Of a stretch of 64,000 nucleotides of DNA, positions 16,462 through 26,486 are shown piece by piece (the first letter of the stretch is position 1; every line of letters begins with the position of its first letter). The notes beneath the pieces are model-generated. The model saw nothing but the letters and a program-made list of their open reading frames with translations. It searched no databases and was not told the origin of the DNA. The stretch is taken from NCBI GenBank assembly GCA_046347475.1, contig JAXMGD010000004.1, positions 310,001 through 374,000 on the forward strand. The letters run 5' to 3'. The position numbers and the translations under genes are program-made. Origin of the DNA: CAMCXE01 sp046347475. GTDB lineage: Bacteria; Pseudomonadota; Gammaproteobacteria; Pseudomonadales; Cellvibrionaceae.

Positions 16462-17044
16462 ACCGACAACATCCGATTATCGGCCATCTATTTTTTATAA
16501 GGCACTGGGCAAAAGCTATATCGAAAATTCTTTTATCACCGCCCGCCAGGCCGACCCGAATGCAGAGCTGTATTACAACGACTACAGCCTTGAATATAAC
16601 AACTCAAAATTGGCCTTAACACTCAGCATGATAGACGATTTTATTGCGCGTAAAATCCCTATCGATGGCATAGGATTTCAGATGCACACGCAGCTTGACT
16701 CTCCGACTGTAGCCGATATTAAAGCATCTTTTAGCCAGGCGGCTGCGCGTAAAATTAAGGTAAAAATCACTGAATTGGATGTAGCGGTAAATTTTGCTAA
16801 TGCGACAAGCCTTAGCCCAGCAACCGCCCTTGCGCAAAAAAACCGCTACAAAGAAATCGTTAAAGCCTACCTTGAAACCGTTCCTCCAGCGCAACGCGGC
16901 GGCATTACTGTGTGGGGGTTGGTGGATGGCGAAACCTGGATGCGCAGCCTATTTAACCGGCTGGAATGGCCTTTGGCGTTTAACGATGATTACTCAGTGA
17001 AACCCGCATACTACGGTATTGCCGAAGCACTTTCTGGCAAGTAA

Positions 17045-17610
17045 ACGAGCCACGAGGAGGTGTGCCTACAAAAATACTTTTTTAAACCGGCACCCTAGAG
17101 TATCGAGTTAATACGTATGACCAGGCCAATTGCAGGGTTTTATTATTCCAAGCCTGCCCATACAGTTCCAGGCCATTCCTCGGCGAGGCCCGCGAAAAAT
17201 TTAGATACAAACAATATCTGCCATTACTAGCTGTACGGAAGCAATGAATTCGCATCATTTGAGAACGTCAAAAAGAAGGATCTTTTTGACGAGCCTACTT
17301 AGGATGTATTCACGGCGTGTCTGAAATGATGTGCATTCACTGCTGGTGCCTAGGTAGCAATTTCGGCTCCCCGTCTATTCCTTGAGTTTAACTCCATGTT
17401 CGCTCGCAAAACATTGCTCGAGCCATTTTATTATCGGCACATAAACCCAAAGGTTAATGAGCCTCTTATGAATTTCGGATTTTTTTTCAAAACCGTCGCT
17501 GGTATAGAGCCCGCGACGGAGATACAGGGAGGTGCTCGAGCATTTTAGAAGAAACAAAACCTGGAATTAATCAGCGCATCCTTAAGTGAAATTCGCAACA
17601 GATCGCCTCA
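17045..17610. other. Intergenic region between the xylanase and the hybrid kinase
   Basis: Apart from repeat family 1 copy 2, I see no gene or clear terminator. A 60-codon minus-strand frame at 17375-17557 has no recognisable motif. The two flanking genes converge here. Confidence 0.5.
17227..17357 (+). repeat. Structured repeat family 1, copy 2
   Basis: It begins CTAGCTGTACGGAAGCAATG and ends GCTGGTGCCTAGGTAG. The inner hairpin CGTCAAAAA...TTTTTGACG and AGGATGTATTCACGGCGTGTC are conserved. The outer arms pair, with a few mismatches. It has the same orientation as copy 1. Confidence 0.9.
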
Positions 17611-20600
17611 CTACTTAGGCACACACAACTCATTCCAAATAAGCGGTTGATCTGGTGCGATAGAGGTTTGCACACAGATTCCTTCCATATCTTCGAACAA
17701 TTCTGGGCAAGCAATTAAATGGGCATAGGGCAATTGTTTTGCCTGAGCTTGCTGCGCCCATACACCTACCCAAGCATTGCGTGTGGTTTTTTTCGCGGCA
17801 TAAAGTGCTTTATCTGCTATATCGGCCACTTGTTCCCAGGAAATAGGCTCATCTAAATCGGAGTAAAATGGAAAGCAGGAGAACCCAATTGAACAGGTTT
17901 TGCGAAGCACAACATCATTGCCAATTTCAAATGGTGTCTGCTCAACCAAAGCCCTAAAGCGCTCTGCGAGCAAAGCGGCATCGTTGCGCTCGCAAAAACG
18001 CACCACCACCATAAACTCCTCACCCCCCCAACGCACAATATAATCAGTCTCTCTAAATACTGATTTAAGCAAGCCGGAAAATTGTTTTAATAGCGCATCA
18101 CCAGCGTTGTGCCCGTAGGTATCGTTAACCATTTTAAAATGATCTATGTCGATGATCATAAAAATAATATCGGCATTGAGCGGCTTTTGACCTGCGTTTT
18201 TCGCTGATTCGTATTTACGCGTACACAGCACTAAATCACTATCAATATTTTTAATCAAATGGCGACGGTTACTAAGGCCAGTCAGCTGATCGGTAAAGCT
18301 GGTTTGCTCTAAGCGCGTATTTTGCATTTTTAGCACTTCGAGCATACGCGCTTTAGATACGGCTGACACAGCGTGGATTTGTAAGCGCCCAAGTGCCTGC
18401 AGCATTTTAGGATCAAACTGACCAGAGCCACTTTGATTAATCAGCGCTAATAAGGCGGTTAGTCGCCCCTCGATACGTATCGCAACCACTAACGCGGCAT
18501 CAATCTCCCCAGACCGCACCATTAAAATGGGATAATCCGCTTTTTGTAGCACGAATAAATCGGCGGCTGCACAACAGCGCGCTACGGCTATAGCGTCTAT
18601 GTCTCCTCTGATCTCACAAATAGAGTCGTTACGGTTGTGAACGGAAATTAATTTAAATTCATTATGGGTCTCATCCAACAACCAAAACGCACCCAGATCG
18701 GTGGTATCCAATAAGCTGATGGATTCCTGCAGCATAATATCCACCAAACCATCAATAGTGGTTTGCTGGTTAATGAGGTTCACAATATTGTTTATTGTTT
18801 CAAGGGCGCGGTTAGCTTCTTTAATAGTGTTGGTGCGCTCTTCAACAATTTTTTCCAGGTTGCGGGTAATCCGTGATAAGTCCAAATGAGTTTTGGTGCG
18901 GGATAAAAGCTCTGGTTTGGATACCGGTTTGGTTAAGAAATCGTTGCCACCCACACCAAAGCCAGTTAATAAATCCGTAGCGAAATGTTTTGCCGTGATG
19001 AATATAATAGGTAAATCTTGCCGCTGGCGAATTTTACGAATGCGCTGGGCCGTGTCGTAACCTGTCATTTTCGGCATCATGACATCCAGCAGAACAAGAT
19101 CAATTGAAAAATCTTGCATCACCGCATTAATGGCATCCTCACCATTCACCGCTTCGGAAAACCGATATTGGGCAGAGCCAAGCTGGCTGATCAGCACCTG
19201 CCGGTTAATGGTATCGTCATCCACAATTAAAATATGCGGTTTAAAGCCGCTGGGGTCTTTGGATTCTTCGACCGCCTCCAACTCAATGGGTACAACCGGT
19301 GCTGAGGCCTCAATTACTGAGCGCAAACGCGTATCATTGGGACGTTGCTCGTCCTGCTCTAAACCGCTCTCGGCAATGGGTAAATTAAACGTAAACTCCG
19401 AGCCCTTGCCCAGGGTTGATTTAACGGTAATGGTTCCGCCGTGTAATTCCACCAGGTTTTTAGTTACCGCAAGGCCTAAGCCGGTGCCTTCAAACTCGCG
19501 GGTGGCATCGCCTTTCACTTGCGAAAAGGAGTCGAATATACTGACCAAATCCGATTCGGGAATACCAATACCCGTATCGGAAACCGTGATATAGACACAG
19601 TTATTTTCTTCCCGGGCGGAGATACGCACATGGCCTTGCAGGGTAAATTTAATGGCGTTGCCAATTAAATTGTAGAGAATTTGCTCCAAGCGCTCTTCAT
19701 CGGCAGCCACCCGAGGCAGGTCTTCATTAAGCTCACAAAATACCTGTAAATTCTTTTTGCGCGCCAGGGGCAGCGTCATACTCACCACAGAATTGGCAAG
19801 ATTAACTACATTAATGGAGCGCAGGCGCAGGTCAAAGCCCTTATGACGCATACGCGAGAAATCGAGAATATCGTTGACCAAGTTGGATAATCGACGGCCG
19901 CTTTGCGCAATCATGTGCAATTGAGACAATACACGAGGGCCTAATTCTTCGGAGTTATCATCCACTAATGCTTCGGCAATACCGATAATACCATTGAGAG
20001 GTGTACGCAATTCGTGGGAGGTATTGGCCAGAAACTCATCTTTTAATTTGTTGATGGTTTGCAGTTGCAAAACCTTTTCCTGCTCAAATTGCACTTTAAG
20101 GCGCTGTGAACGCACAAAAATATAAATAATGCCGAGCACAACTAAAACATAAAAACAGTAGGCATAAATAGTGCGCCAGGGGGGCGGTGCAACGTGAATA
20201 TCCACCGAGGCACCCAACTGATTCCACACTCCATTATTATTCGAACCCATCACTAAAAATCGGTAATCACCTGGGTTTAGGTTGGTATAGGTGGCACTGC
20301 GCAGTTTACCGGCGTCGATCCAATCCTGATCGAAGCCTTCCATTTTAAATTTGTATTGGTTGTCGCTGGAGTTGCGAAAATTTAACGCAGAAAAGTCCAG
20401 GGAGAACATGGTTTGATGATAATTGAGGTTGATATGATTGGCGCCGTGAATATGCCGGGTCAGGACTTCGCTATCGGCGGAGACAGGTACACTTTTATTG
20501 AAAATTTTAAACCCCGTCAAAAATACCGGCGGTACCAGGGTATTTTCTAACAAATTAGCGGGATTAAACATGGCCAATCCTTGCGTGGACCCCACTAACA

Positions 20601-22584
20601 ACACCCCACCCGGCGCCGCATAAATCACCGGCTTACTCATAATATTGCCAGCGATACCGTTGGCTTTGGAAAAGTTGCGAAATTTCTGGGTTTTAGGATT
20701 AAACCGGCTAAGGCCGTTCATTGTGGTAAACCAGATATCCCCTTCTGCGTCTTCGGCTATCGCCGTCACAGATTCATGAGCCAGGCCTTGGGCGACGGAA
20801 TAGTTGGTAAAATTGCCGGTTTTTTTATCAAATAGCGCCACACCATTTTCGGTTGCCACCCACAGGTTGCGGTGAGAATCCTCAAAAATAAATCCCACCG
20901 AATTATGCGGCAGGCTATTGGGTTTGCCATCATCATGCTGATAGCGGGTAAAACTTTCATCTTGCGGGTTAAATTTGTTCAGCCCATTTAGGGTTCCCAC
21001 CCAAATGTCGCCATCGCTATCTTGCATTAGGGCGCGAATGTAATGCCCGCTGAGGGCTTTGGGGTCTGCTTCGTTGGGCACATAATGGGTAAATTTACCG
21101 GTGTTAATGGCATATTTATCCAGGCTGCCCGCTTCAGTGCCTATCCACAAATTACCGTCTTTATCGCCCATTAAGCCCCAGATATAACTGGAGCTGACAG
21201 AATTTGGGTTGTCCGCTTGGGGCATAAAGCGTTCAAAGGTTTTATCGCGTTCATTAAACCGATTTAAGCCGCCCGACCAAGTGCCAAACCAATAATTGCC
21301 GTACATATCTTTAGTCATGGATATAACAGCATTCGCACTGAGACTTTTCGGGTTATTGGCGTCGTGAGCGAAGTTAGTAAATTCTTTTTTAGCTGTATCA
21401 AATAGAGTTAAACCCGCCTCCGATCCAATCCACACACTGCTGCCTGAGGCTGGATACATGCTGAGTAGTGCATCATTAGGCAGGCCATTGGGCTGGTCGG
21501 GCTGGTGGCGAAAAATCGTAAAATTAGCCACTTCGGCGTTGATATAGTCCACGCCCACGGGGAATAAACCAACCCAATAATCCCCTAAGCGGTCTTGATA
21601 AATTTGCCGCACCTGGTTTGAATTAACAGAATCCGCATTGTAGGGGTCGTGTTCGTAACGATCAAAACGATCAGCGCTGCGAATATAAACCGCAACACCA
21701 CCGTGGTCGCTGGAGATCCATAAATTCTGATCTTTATCCAGCATGATTTTCCACAAACGGTTGTCGCCCAGGCTGTGGGGATTATTGTCTTCGTGCTGAT
21801 ACCAAACAGCTGTTTTACGCGTTTCGTCGATTTTGACTAGGCCATTATCAGTGGCCATCCATAAAAAACCTTCTTTATCTTGTTTTACATCGCGCACAGT
21901 GGCGGTGGCTAAATCAAATTGCAGGGCTACCGGCGGTGTGTAAAGCGTAAAGTCGGTTTGGTGTTCGGCGCGAATATATAAACCACCGCCCTGCACACCC
22001 ACCCACAGGCGTTTTTTATTATCCTCGTAGAGCGCCGTGATAATACCTTTGGTGCTTTCTAAACTTTGCGGCATGGGGAGTTTATGGTGCACAAACGTGC
22101 GATCGCTCGGCACAAATTCATCCAAACCTGCCCGTGTGCCTACCCACAAGCGGTTTTTGCTATCAACAAATAAACGGGAAATATCGTTGTGTACCAGGCT
22201 GCTGGGTACCGCGGGGTCGTTTAAATAGCGGGTAAAGGTTTGTGTTGCGCGGTCAAATTGATTGAGCCCCTGGTGAGTGGCGACCCAAAGGCTATCGTCG
22301 TCTTCTAATACGTCCCAGATAAAATTCGCGCTGAGGCTTTGAGGGTTTTTAGGATCGTGTTGGAAAATTTCAAAGCCCGCGCCATCGTAACGGGCCAAAC
22401 CGTTGCTGCCAGCAAACCACATAAATCCCTGGTGATCCTGGTAAATAGCATTGGTGGCCGCCACCGATTGGGTATCGCTCGTCATCAGTCGCTCAAAACG
22501 ATACTGAGCCGCCTGTGCGGACACACTGATCACCTGAAGGGCGCAGACTAACAGAAGTATTAAGTGACGCAGGTTCGCTGACAT
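17611..22584 (-). CDS. Hybrid histidine kinase: two-component propeller sensor, HisKA/HATPase, receiver, GAF-like and GGDEF
   Basis: The protein has about 1657 residues. A signal peptide (LILLLVCALQVISVSAQA) precedes about 13 Reg_prop-type repeats (pattern GLNRFD..T..F..Y..D..NP.SL....I) forming a periplasmic double propeller, then a Y_Y_Y domain. One membrane helix lies near 806-825. HisKA (TSHELRTPLNGI, His near 858) and HATPase (DTGIGIPES, GTGLGLAV) follow, then a receiver (DDD near 1123, LLDVMMPKMTG Asp near 1165, FLTKP). A GAF-like stretch precedes GGDEF (RWGGEEF, near 1520), predicted to make cyclic di-GMP. The start is at 22584, where the signal peptide begins. The polysaccharide ligand is inferred from similar sensors and neighbouring xylanase genes. 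Confidence 0.92.
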   Translation of the reverse strand: MSANLRHLILLLVCALQVISVSAQAAQYRFERLMTSDTQSVAATNAIYQDHQGFMWFAGSNGLARYDGAGFEIFQHDPKNPQSLSANFIWDVLEDDDSLWVATHQGLNQFDRATQTFTRYLNDPAVPSSLVHNDISRLFVDSKNRLWVGTRAGLDEFVPSDRTFVHHKLPMPQSLESTKGIITALYEDNKKRLWVGVQGGGLYIRAEHQTDFTLYTPPVALQFDLATATVRDVKQDKEGFLWMATDNGLVKIDETRKTAVWYQHEDNNPHSLGDNRLWKIMLDKDQNLWISSDHGGVAVYIRSADRFDRYEHDPYNADSVNSNQVRQIYQDRLGDYWVGLFPVGVDYINAEVANFTIFRHQPDQPNGLPNDALLSMYPASGSSVWIGSEAGLTLFDTAKKEFTNFAHDANNPKSLSANAVISMTKDMYGNYWFGTWSGGLNRFNERDKTFERFMPQADNPNSVSSSYIWGLMGDKDGNLWIGTEAGSLDKYAINTGKFTHYVPNEADPKALSGHYIRALMQDSDGDIWVGTLNGLNKFNPQDESFTRYQHDDGKPNSLPHNSVGFIFEDSHRNLWVATENGVALFDKKTGNFTNYSVAQGLAHESVTAIAEDAEGDIWFTTMNGLSRFNPKTQKFRNFSKANGIAGNIMSKPVIYAAPGGVLLVGSTQGLAMFNPANLLENTLVPPVFLTGFKIFNKSVPVSADSEVLTRHIHGANHINLNYHQTMFSLDFSALNFRNSSDNQYKFKMEGFDQDWIDAGKLRSATYTNLNPGDYRFLVMGSNNNGVWNQLGASVDIHVAPPPWRTIYAYCFYVLVVLGIIYIFVRSQRLKVQFEQEKVLQLQTINKLKDEFLANTSHELRTPLNGIIGIAEALVDDNSEELGPRVLSQLHMIAQSGRRLSNLVNDILDFSRMRHKGFDLRLRSINVVNLANSVVSMTLPLARKKNLQVFCELNEDLPRVAADEERLEQILYNLIGNAIKFTLQGHVRISAREENNCVYITVSDTGIGIPESDLVSIFDSFSQVKGDATREFEGTGLGLAVTKNLVELHGGTITVKSTLGKGSEFTFNLPIAESGLEQDEQRPNDTRLRSVIEASAPVVPIELEAVEESKDPSGFKPHILIVDDDTINRQVLISQLGSAQYRFSEAVNGEDAINAVMQDFSIDLVLLDVMMPKMTGYDTAQRIRKIRQRQDLPIIFITAKHFATDLLTGFGVGGNDFLTKPVSKPELLSRTKTHLDLSRITRNLEKIVEERTNTIKEANRALETINNIVNLINQQTTIDGLVDIMLQESISLLDTTDLGAFWLLDETHNEFKLISVHNRNDSICEIRGDIDAIAVARCCAAADLFVLQKADYPILMVRSGEIDAALVVAIRIEGRLTALLALINQSGSGQFDPKMLQALGRLQIHAVSAVSKARMLEVLKMQNTRLEQTSFTDQLTGLSNRRHLIKNIDSDLVLCTRKYESAKNAGQKPLNADIIFMIIDIDHFKMVNDTYGHNAGDALLKQFSGLLKSVFRETDYIVRWGGEEFMVVVRFCERNDAALLAERFRALVEQTPFEIGNDVVLRKTCSIGFSCFPFYSDLDEPISWEQVADIADKALYAAKKTTRNAWVGVWAQQAQAKQLPYAHLIACPELFEDMEGICVQTSIAPDQPLIWNELCVPK

Positions 22585-22824
22585 CGGCAAGCATCTTATC
22601 TCGGTGCGCGAACAGGGGGTTCGGCTGTGACACAATCCCAAACGATGAGTCCGGAGTTATAACCTTTAGTCTAGATCAGTTCTGAAAAATTGAAGCCACT
22701 GGCACAAACCAGACTTAGAAGATTTTGTAACCGTTTGTATACCCAACTGAACAGCGCCCACCCTCGGCATTGATCTGCCCGCAACATGCCCACATACTGC
22801 CCCATCGCGATCGAGGCCTACCTC

Positions 22825-25221
22825 ATGATGAACTCGTTAGACAGCCACACGCCGCCCTCTCGTTTTGACTTACCCATCCTGGGCATGAGCTGCGCCTCTT
22901 GCGCCCGCCGCCTGGAAACCGCCCTCAACGCCTCCCCCCTCGTAGAGGAGGCAGCCGTCAGCAGCGCGACGGATAAGGCCCGCATCCTCAGCCGCGCACC
23001 ACTGGCAGACCTTAAAGCCCTGATCAGCCAGGCAGGCTTCACGCTCGCTACGGACGAGGCGATATTCACACTGGAAGGTATGCGCTGTGCGTCCTGCGCT
23101 GGGCGTATCGAGCAGGCTTTGCTGGCGACGGCGGGCGTGGTGACCGCGTCGGTGAACTTCGCCAGCGAGCGCGCCCAAGTGCAGATGCTCGCTGGCACCT
23201 CTCGGCAGGCCTTAATTGAAGCCGTGACGAGGGCGGGCTACGGGGTTGCTCAAGAGGCCGTGCCCGCTCTACACCCAGCTACCAAACCCAGGGTAGATAA
23301 ACACCTGCGCGCGTGTGGGTTGGCTATTGTGCTGACACTGCCACTGCTGATCCCTATGGTACTGGCACCCTTTGGACTGCAGCTAATGCTACCGGGCTGG
23401 GTGCAATTGGCCCTGGCAGCGCCGGTGCAGTTTTGGTTCGGCCGCCATTTTTATGCGGGCGCCTGGCGGGCGCTAAAGGCCGGCGCGGGCAATATGGATC
23501 TGCTGGTTGCGCTGGGCACCAGCGCAGGGTTCGGGCTAAGCGTGTACCAATTGTTCCTTAACCACAGCCATCAGGGGATGCCCCATTATTATTTTGAAGC
23601 CTCCGCCGTAGTGATTAGCCTGGTGATGCTGGGTAAATGGTTGGAACAAAGGGCCAAACGCCAAGCCACTTCAGCCATTGCCGCGCTGCATCAGCTGCAA
23701 CCGCCCCTCGCCTGGCGGCGAGAAGGCGCGCAGGTGCGGCAGGTTGCGGTGGAATCCTTGGTGCCCGGCGATTGGGTGGTGGTGAAACCCGGCGAGCGCA
23801 TACCAGTGGATGGCGCACTCCAAGAGGGGCAGAGCCACGTTGATGAATCCATGCTCACAGGCGAGAGCTTGCCGGTGGCCAAGGGCCCTGGTGACAAGGT
23901 GCGCGGTGGCACTATCAATCTGGATGGGCAAATTCTCGTCCAGGCTGAAGCCGTCGGCAGCGAGACCACCCTGGCCAAAATCATTCGCCTGGTCGAAAGT
24001 GCCCAAGCGGCTAAGGCCCCCATTCAACGCTTGGTGGATAAAATCAGTGGCGTGTTTGTGCCAGTGGTGATGGTTCTAGCCCTGAGCACTTTTTTGCTAA
24101 CCGGGTGGCTGAGCGGTGATATAGAAGAAGCCATACTGCGCGCGGTGGCCGTGCTGGTGATCGCCTGCCCCTGCGCCTTAGGCCTTGCCACGCCCACGGC
24201 CATCATAGTCGGCACTGGGGTGGCCGCCCGTTTTGGCATTTTGATTCAAAACGCCGATAGTTTGGAAATTGCCTTTCGCATCAGCCATGTGGTGTTTGAT
24301 AAAACCGGCACCCTCACCCAAGGCGGGCCCAGCCTAGTGGCGCAGATACCTGCCAAAGCTGGCCTTAACCTTTTAGCCACCGCCGCCAGCCTGCAAACGG
24401 CCAGCACTCACCCTTTGGCTAAGGCTGTGCTCAGCGCGGCGCAGCACGAGCAGCTCATCCTGCGCCCGGTTAGCGAGGCAAAAGTATTACCCGGCCTGGG
24501 TATTGAAGGCGTGGTAGAGGCCCAGCGGTTTCAACTGGGCAGCGGCCGCCTGATGCACACCCTCGGCGTGGATACCCAGTGTTTACAGGAGCAGGCCCGC
24601 CAGTTGGAATCCCAGGGCCACACCGTTTCTTGGCTGGCCGAAGTAAGCCCCAGGCTCCAGCTGATTGGGCTGCTGGCCTTTGGCGATACCCTTAAGCCTG
24701 AGGCCACGAGCGCCCTGCAGCAGCTGCACGCCCTGGGCATACACACGCTGCTGTTAACCGGGGACAACCAAGGCAGCGCGGACCATGTAGCGCAGCAACT
24801 GGGCATTCAGACCGTGATAGCCAACGCGCTGCCCGCCGATAAAGCGCAGCTGATTACCGAGCTGAAGGCGGCGCACCACCGAGTGGCCATGGTGGGCGAC
24901 GGAATTAATGACGCCCCTGCCCTGGCCGCTGCTGATGTGGGGATAGCCATGGCCTCCGGCGCCGACATCGCCCTGCACACCGCCGGTATCACCCTCATGC
25001 GCAATGACCCCCGGCTTGTAGCCAGCGCCCTCGACATCTCAAAGCGCACCTATCGAAAAATCCAACAAAACCTGTTTTGGGCTTTTGTTTACAATCTTAT
25101 CGGTATACCGCTTGCTGCAATGGGATATTTAAACCCCATGCTCGCAGGCGCAGCTATGGCATTTAGTAGCCTGAGCGTAGTGGGCAATGCCTTGCTACTT
25201 AAACGCTGGAGGCCCGAGTGA
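22825..25221 (+). CDS. copA: Copper-translocating P1B-type ATPase
   Basis: It exports Cu(I) across the inner membrane. Two N-terminal HMA domains carry GMSCASC (near residue 22) and GMRCASC (near residue 86). Membrane helices follow, then the TGE motif (MLTGESLPV), the CPC ion motif in ACPCALGLATP (near 448), the phosphorylated Asp in DKTGTLTQ (near 491), HPLA, and GDGINDAPAL (near 690). The frame opens at 22786, but ATG 22825 has GAGG 8 bp upstream and gives 798 residues. I see no CueR-type operator. It stands alone, divergent from the sensor kinase. Confidence 0.95.
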   Translation: MMNSLDSHTPPSRFDLPILGMSCASCARRLETALNASPLVEEAAVSSATDKARILSRAPLADLKALISQAGFTLATDEAIFTLEGMRCASCAGRIEQALLATAGVVTASVNFASERAQVQMLAGTSRQALIEAVTRAGYGVAQEAVPALHPATKPRVDKHLRACGLAIVLTLPLLIPMVLAPFGLQLMLPGWVQLALAAPVQFWFGRHFYAGAWRALKAGAGNMDLLVALGTSAGFGLSVYQLFLNHSHQGMPHYYFEASAVVISLVMLGKWLEQRAKRQATSAIAALHQLQPPLAWRREGAQVRQVAVESLVPGDWVVVKPGERIPVDGALQEGQSHVDESMLTGESLPVAKGPGDKVRGGTINLDGQILVQAEAVGSETTLAKIIRLVESAQAAKAPIQRLVDKISGVFVPVVMVLALSTFLLTGWLSGDIEEAILRAVAVLVIACPCALGLATPTAIIVGTGVAARFGILIQNADSLEIAFRISHVVFDKTGTLTQGGPSLVAQIPAKAGLNLLATAASLQTASTHPLAKAVLSAAQHEQLILRPVSEAKVLPGLGIEGVVEAQRFQLGSGRLMHTLGVDTQCLQEQARQLESQGHTVSWLAEVSPRLQLIGLLAFGDTLKPEATSALQQLHALGIHTLLLTGDNQGSADHVAQQLGIQTVIANALPADKAQLITELKAAHHRVAMVGDGINDAPALAAADVGIAMASGADIALHTAGITLMRNDPRLVASALDISKRTYRKIQQNLFWAFVYNLIGIPLAAMGYLNPMLAGAAMAFSSLSVVGNALLLKRWRPE

Positions 25222-25259
25222 GCGGCCGGTGTTCGAACATGACTAAAACGATTTAATTA

Positions 25260-25553
25260 AACTTAGCAGCTTGTTGAAATACGTTGGCGGCGACGGTATG
25301 GCAGGCAAATTTGGCGAAAAACCGGACGACTGCATGGATGCAGGACGACCCCATGGATGGGGGAGGTAGAATTTCATCTGGAATGAAATCGAGGTAGAGC
25401 AACACACGCCTAAATGGATTTAGGCGGTAGAGCGACGCAGGATGCCAAAGCCGAGGAGCAGTTGCCGAGTTTACACGGAGTAAATGAGGATTTTTTTGCC
25501 AAATTTAACGCCGCCAGACCTAGCAAGGTAGTATTTCAACAAGCTGTTAGGTT
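25260..25553. repeat. MITE-like repeat family 2, long copy with inserted hairpin block
   Basis: Near-perfect 23-bp terminal inverted repeats (25260-25282 and 25531-25553, two mismatches) contain CAGCTTGTTGAAATAC. The first 60 bp and last 90 bp match the short copy at 49214-49352. Between them is about 140 bp of extra sequence with hairpins CTGCAT-GG-ATGCAG, CCCCAT-GG-ATGGGG, a GATTTCAT stem, and CGCCTAAATGGATTTAGGCG. No open frame of note lies inside, so any movement would need a transposase from elsewhere. It occupies most of the gap between copA and the ParA-like gene. Confidence 0.85.
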
Positions 25554-25632
25554 CGCGCCAAAAACCCGGCTTATAAAAAAGCCTACTGAAACAATCAACC
25601 TATCATCACTAACCCAATAAAGAGGGCGCGCA

Positions 25633-26445
25633 ATGCGACGGGTAGTATTTAACCAAAAAGGCGGCGTGGGTAAATCCAGCATTACCTGTAATTTAGCGGC
25701 CATCAGCGCAGAACAGGGCCTGCGCACACTGGTGGTGGATTTAGATGTACAGGGCAATAGCAGTTATTATTTAGGGCTTGATATTCACGGGCCGGATATC
25801 CCAAGCCCCGACGCCAATATCGCCCAATTGCTGCGGCAAAGCGCCTCCACTTGGTTTGCAAGTGCCTCACCCGCGTTAAGTTATGTGCGAGAAACACCGT
25901 TTAAAAATTTAGATTTATTAAGCGCAAGCCCACTGCTGGCCCAGATTGCTGTAGAGCTGGAGTCGCGCTACAAAATTTACAAATTGCGTGAAGTCTTAGA
26001 TGAGCTAAACCAACACTACGACCGCATTTATATCGACACACCGCCCAATTTTAATTTTTTTAGCAAAACAGCACTGATTGCCGCCGACCGCGTGATTATT
26101 CCCTACGATTGCGATAGTTTTTCCAAACAAGGGCTTAACCAATTGCTGGAAAATCTGGTGGATTTAAAACAAGACCACAACCCGAATTTGGTTATTGAGG
26201 GCGTGGTCATTAATAATTACACGCCCCAAGCGCGTTTACCCAATGCATTAATTGAGCAACTTAAAAACGAAGCCCTACCTGTTTTGGGCACTTATTTAAA
26301 TAGCTCGATTAAAATGAAAGAATCCCACTACGCCTGCAAGCCGCTGATTTATTTCGCCCGCAGCCACAAACTCACGGGGCAATTTAAAGCACTGTTTGAT
26401 GAGCTCGAAGCAAGCTGCGGCATAGTAAAGGCGCCAGCGCTGTGA
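25633..26445 (+). CDS. ParA/Soj-family ATPase, without a ParB partner
   Basis: This 270-residue P-loop ATPase has the deviant Walker A KGGVGKSS (near residue 10), VVDLDVQGNSS (Walker A'), and YIDTPPNFNF (Walker B). ParA proteins polymerise or oscillate on DNA or membranes to position cargo. No ParB-like or cargo gene adjoins it; neighbours are a MITE-like repeat and an EF-hand protein. The start at ATG 25633 follows AGAGGG. Chromosomal replication partition genes normally lie with gidAB, so this is probably a specialised or orphan copy. Cargo unknown. Confidence 0.88.
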   Translation: MRRVVFNQKGGVGKSSITCNLAAISAEQGLRTLVVDLDVQGNSSYYLGLDIHGPDIPSPDANIAQLLRQSASTWFASASPALSYVRETPFKNLDLLSASPLLAQIAVELESRYKIYKLREVLDELNQHYDRIYIDTPPNFNFFSKTALIAADRVIIPYDCDSFSKQGLNQLLENLVDLKQDHNPNLVIEGVVINNYTPQARLPNALIEQLKNEALPVLGTYLNSSIKMKESHYACKPLIYFARSHKLTGQFKALFDELEASCGIVKAPAL

Positions 26446-26486
26446 TCCCAGTGCCAGCGCTATACGCTGGCACTGCTCTGAGCGAA

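Larger units (their letters stand above)
14574..17044 (+). pseudogene. GH10 endo-beta-1,4-xylanase lipoprotein, split by an IS256-family element
   Basis: The gene begins ATG 14574 with lipoprotein signal MKHIILPLVVTTALLGCGNK. GH10 motifs follow: HGHTLIWH, then WDVVNEA with the acid/base Glu (codon 15120-15122). The insertion runs from 15140 to 16453, between two GAGACGTC copies. The frame resumes after the second copy (TSPTTSDYRPSIFYKALGKSYIENSF), through NDYSLE, GIGFQMH and the nucleophile motif KVKITELDV (Glu codon 16772-16774), to a stop at 17044. Removing the insert and one repeat gives an uninterrupted 382-codon gene. As it stands, the N-terminal fragment stops within the element after SRL and lacks the nucleophile, so no active xylanase is expected. 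Confidence 0.93.

Noticed and set aside
16226..17044. A single 272-codon frame ending in xylanase sequence
   Set aside because: Its first part is IS sequence read in reverse; the true xylanase segment begins at the duplication at 16454.
17375..17557. 60-codon minus-strand frame with a faint ribosomal-protein-like phrase (IHKRLINL)
   Set aside because: The match is too short, with no ribosome-binding site or extended similarity.
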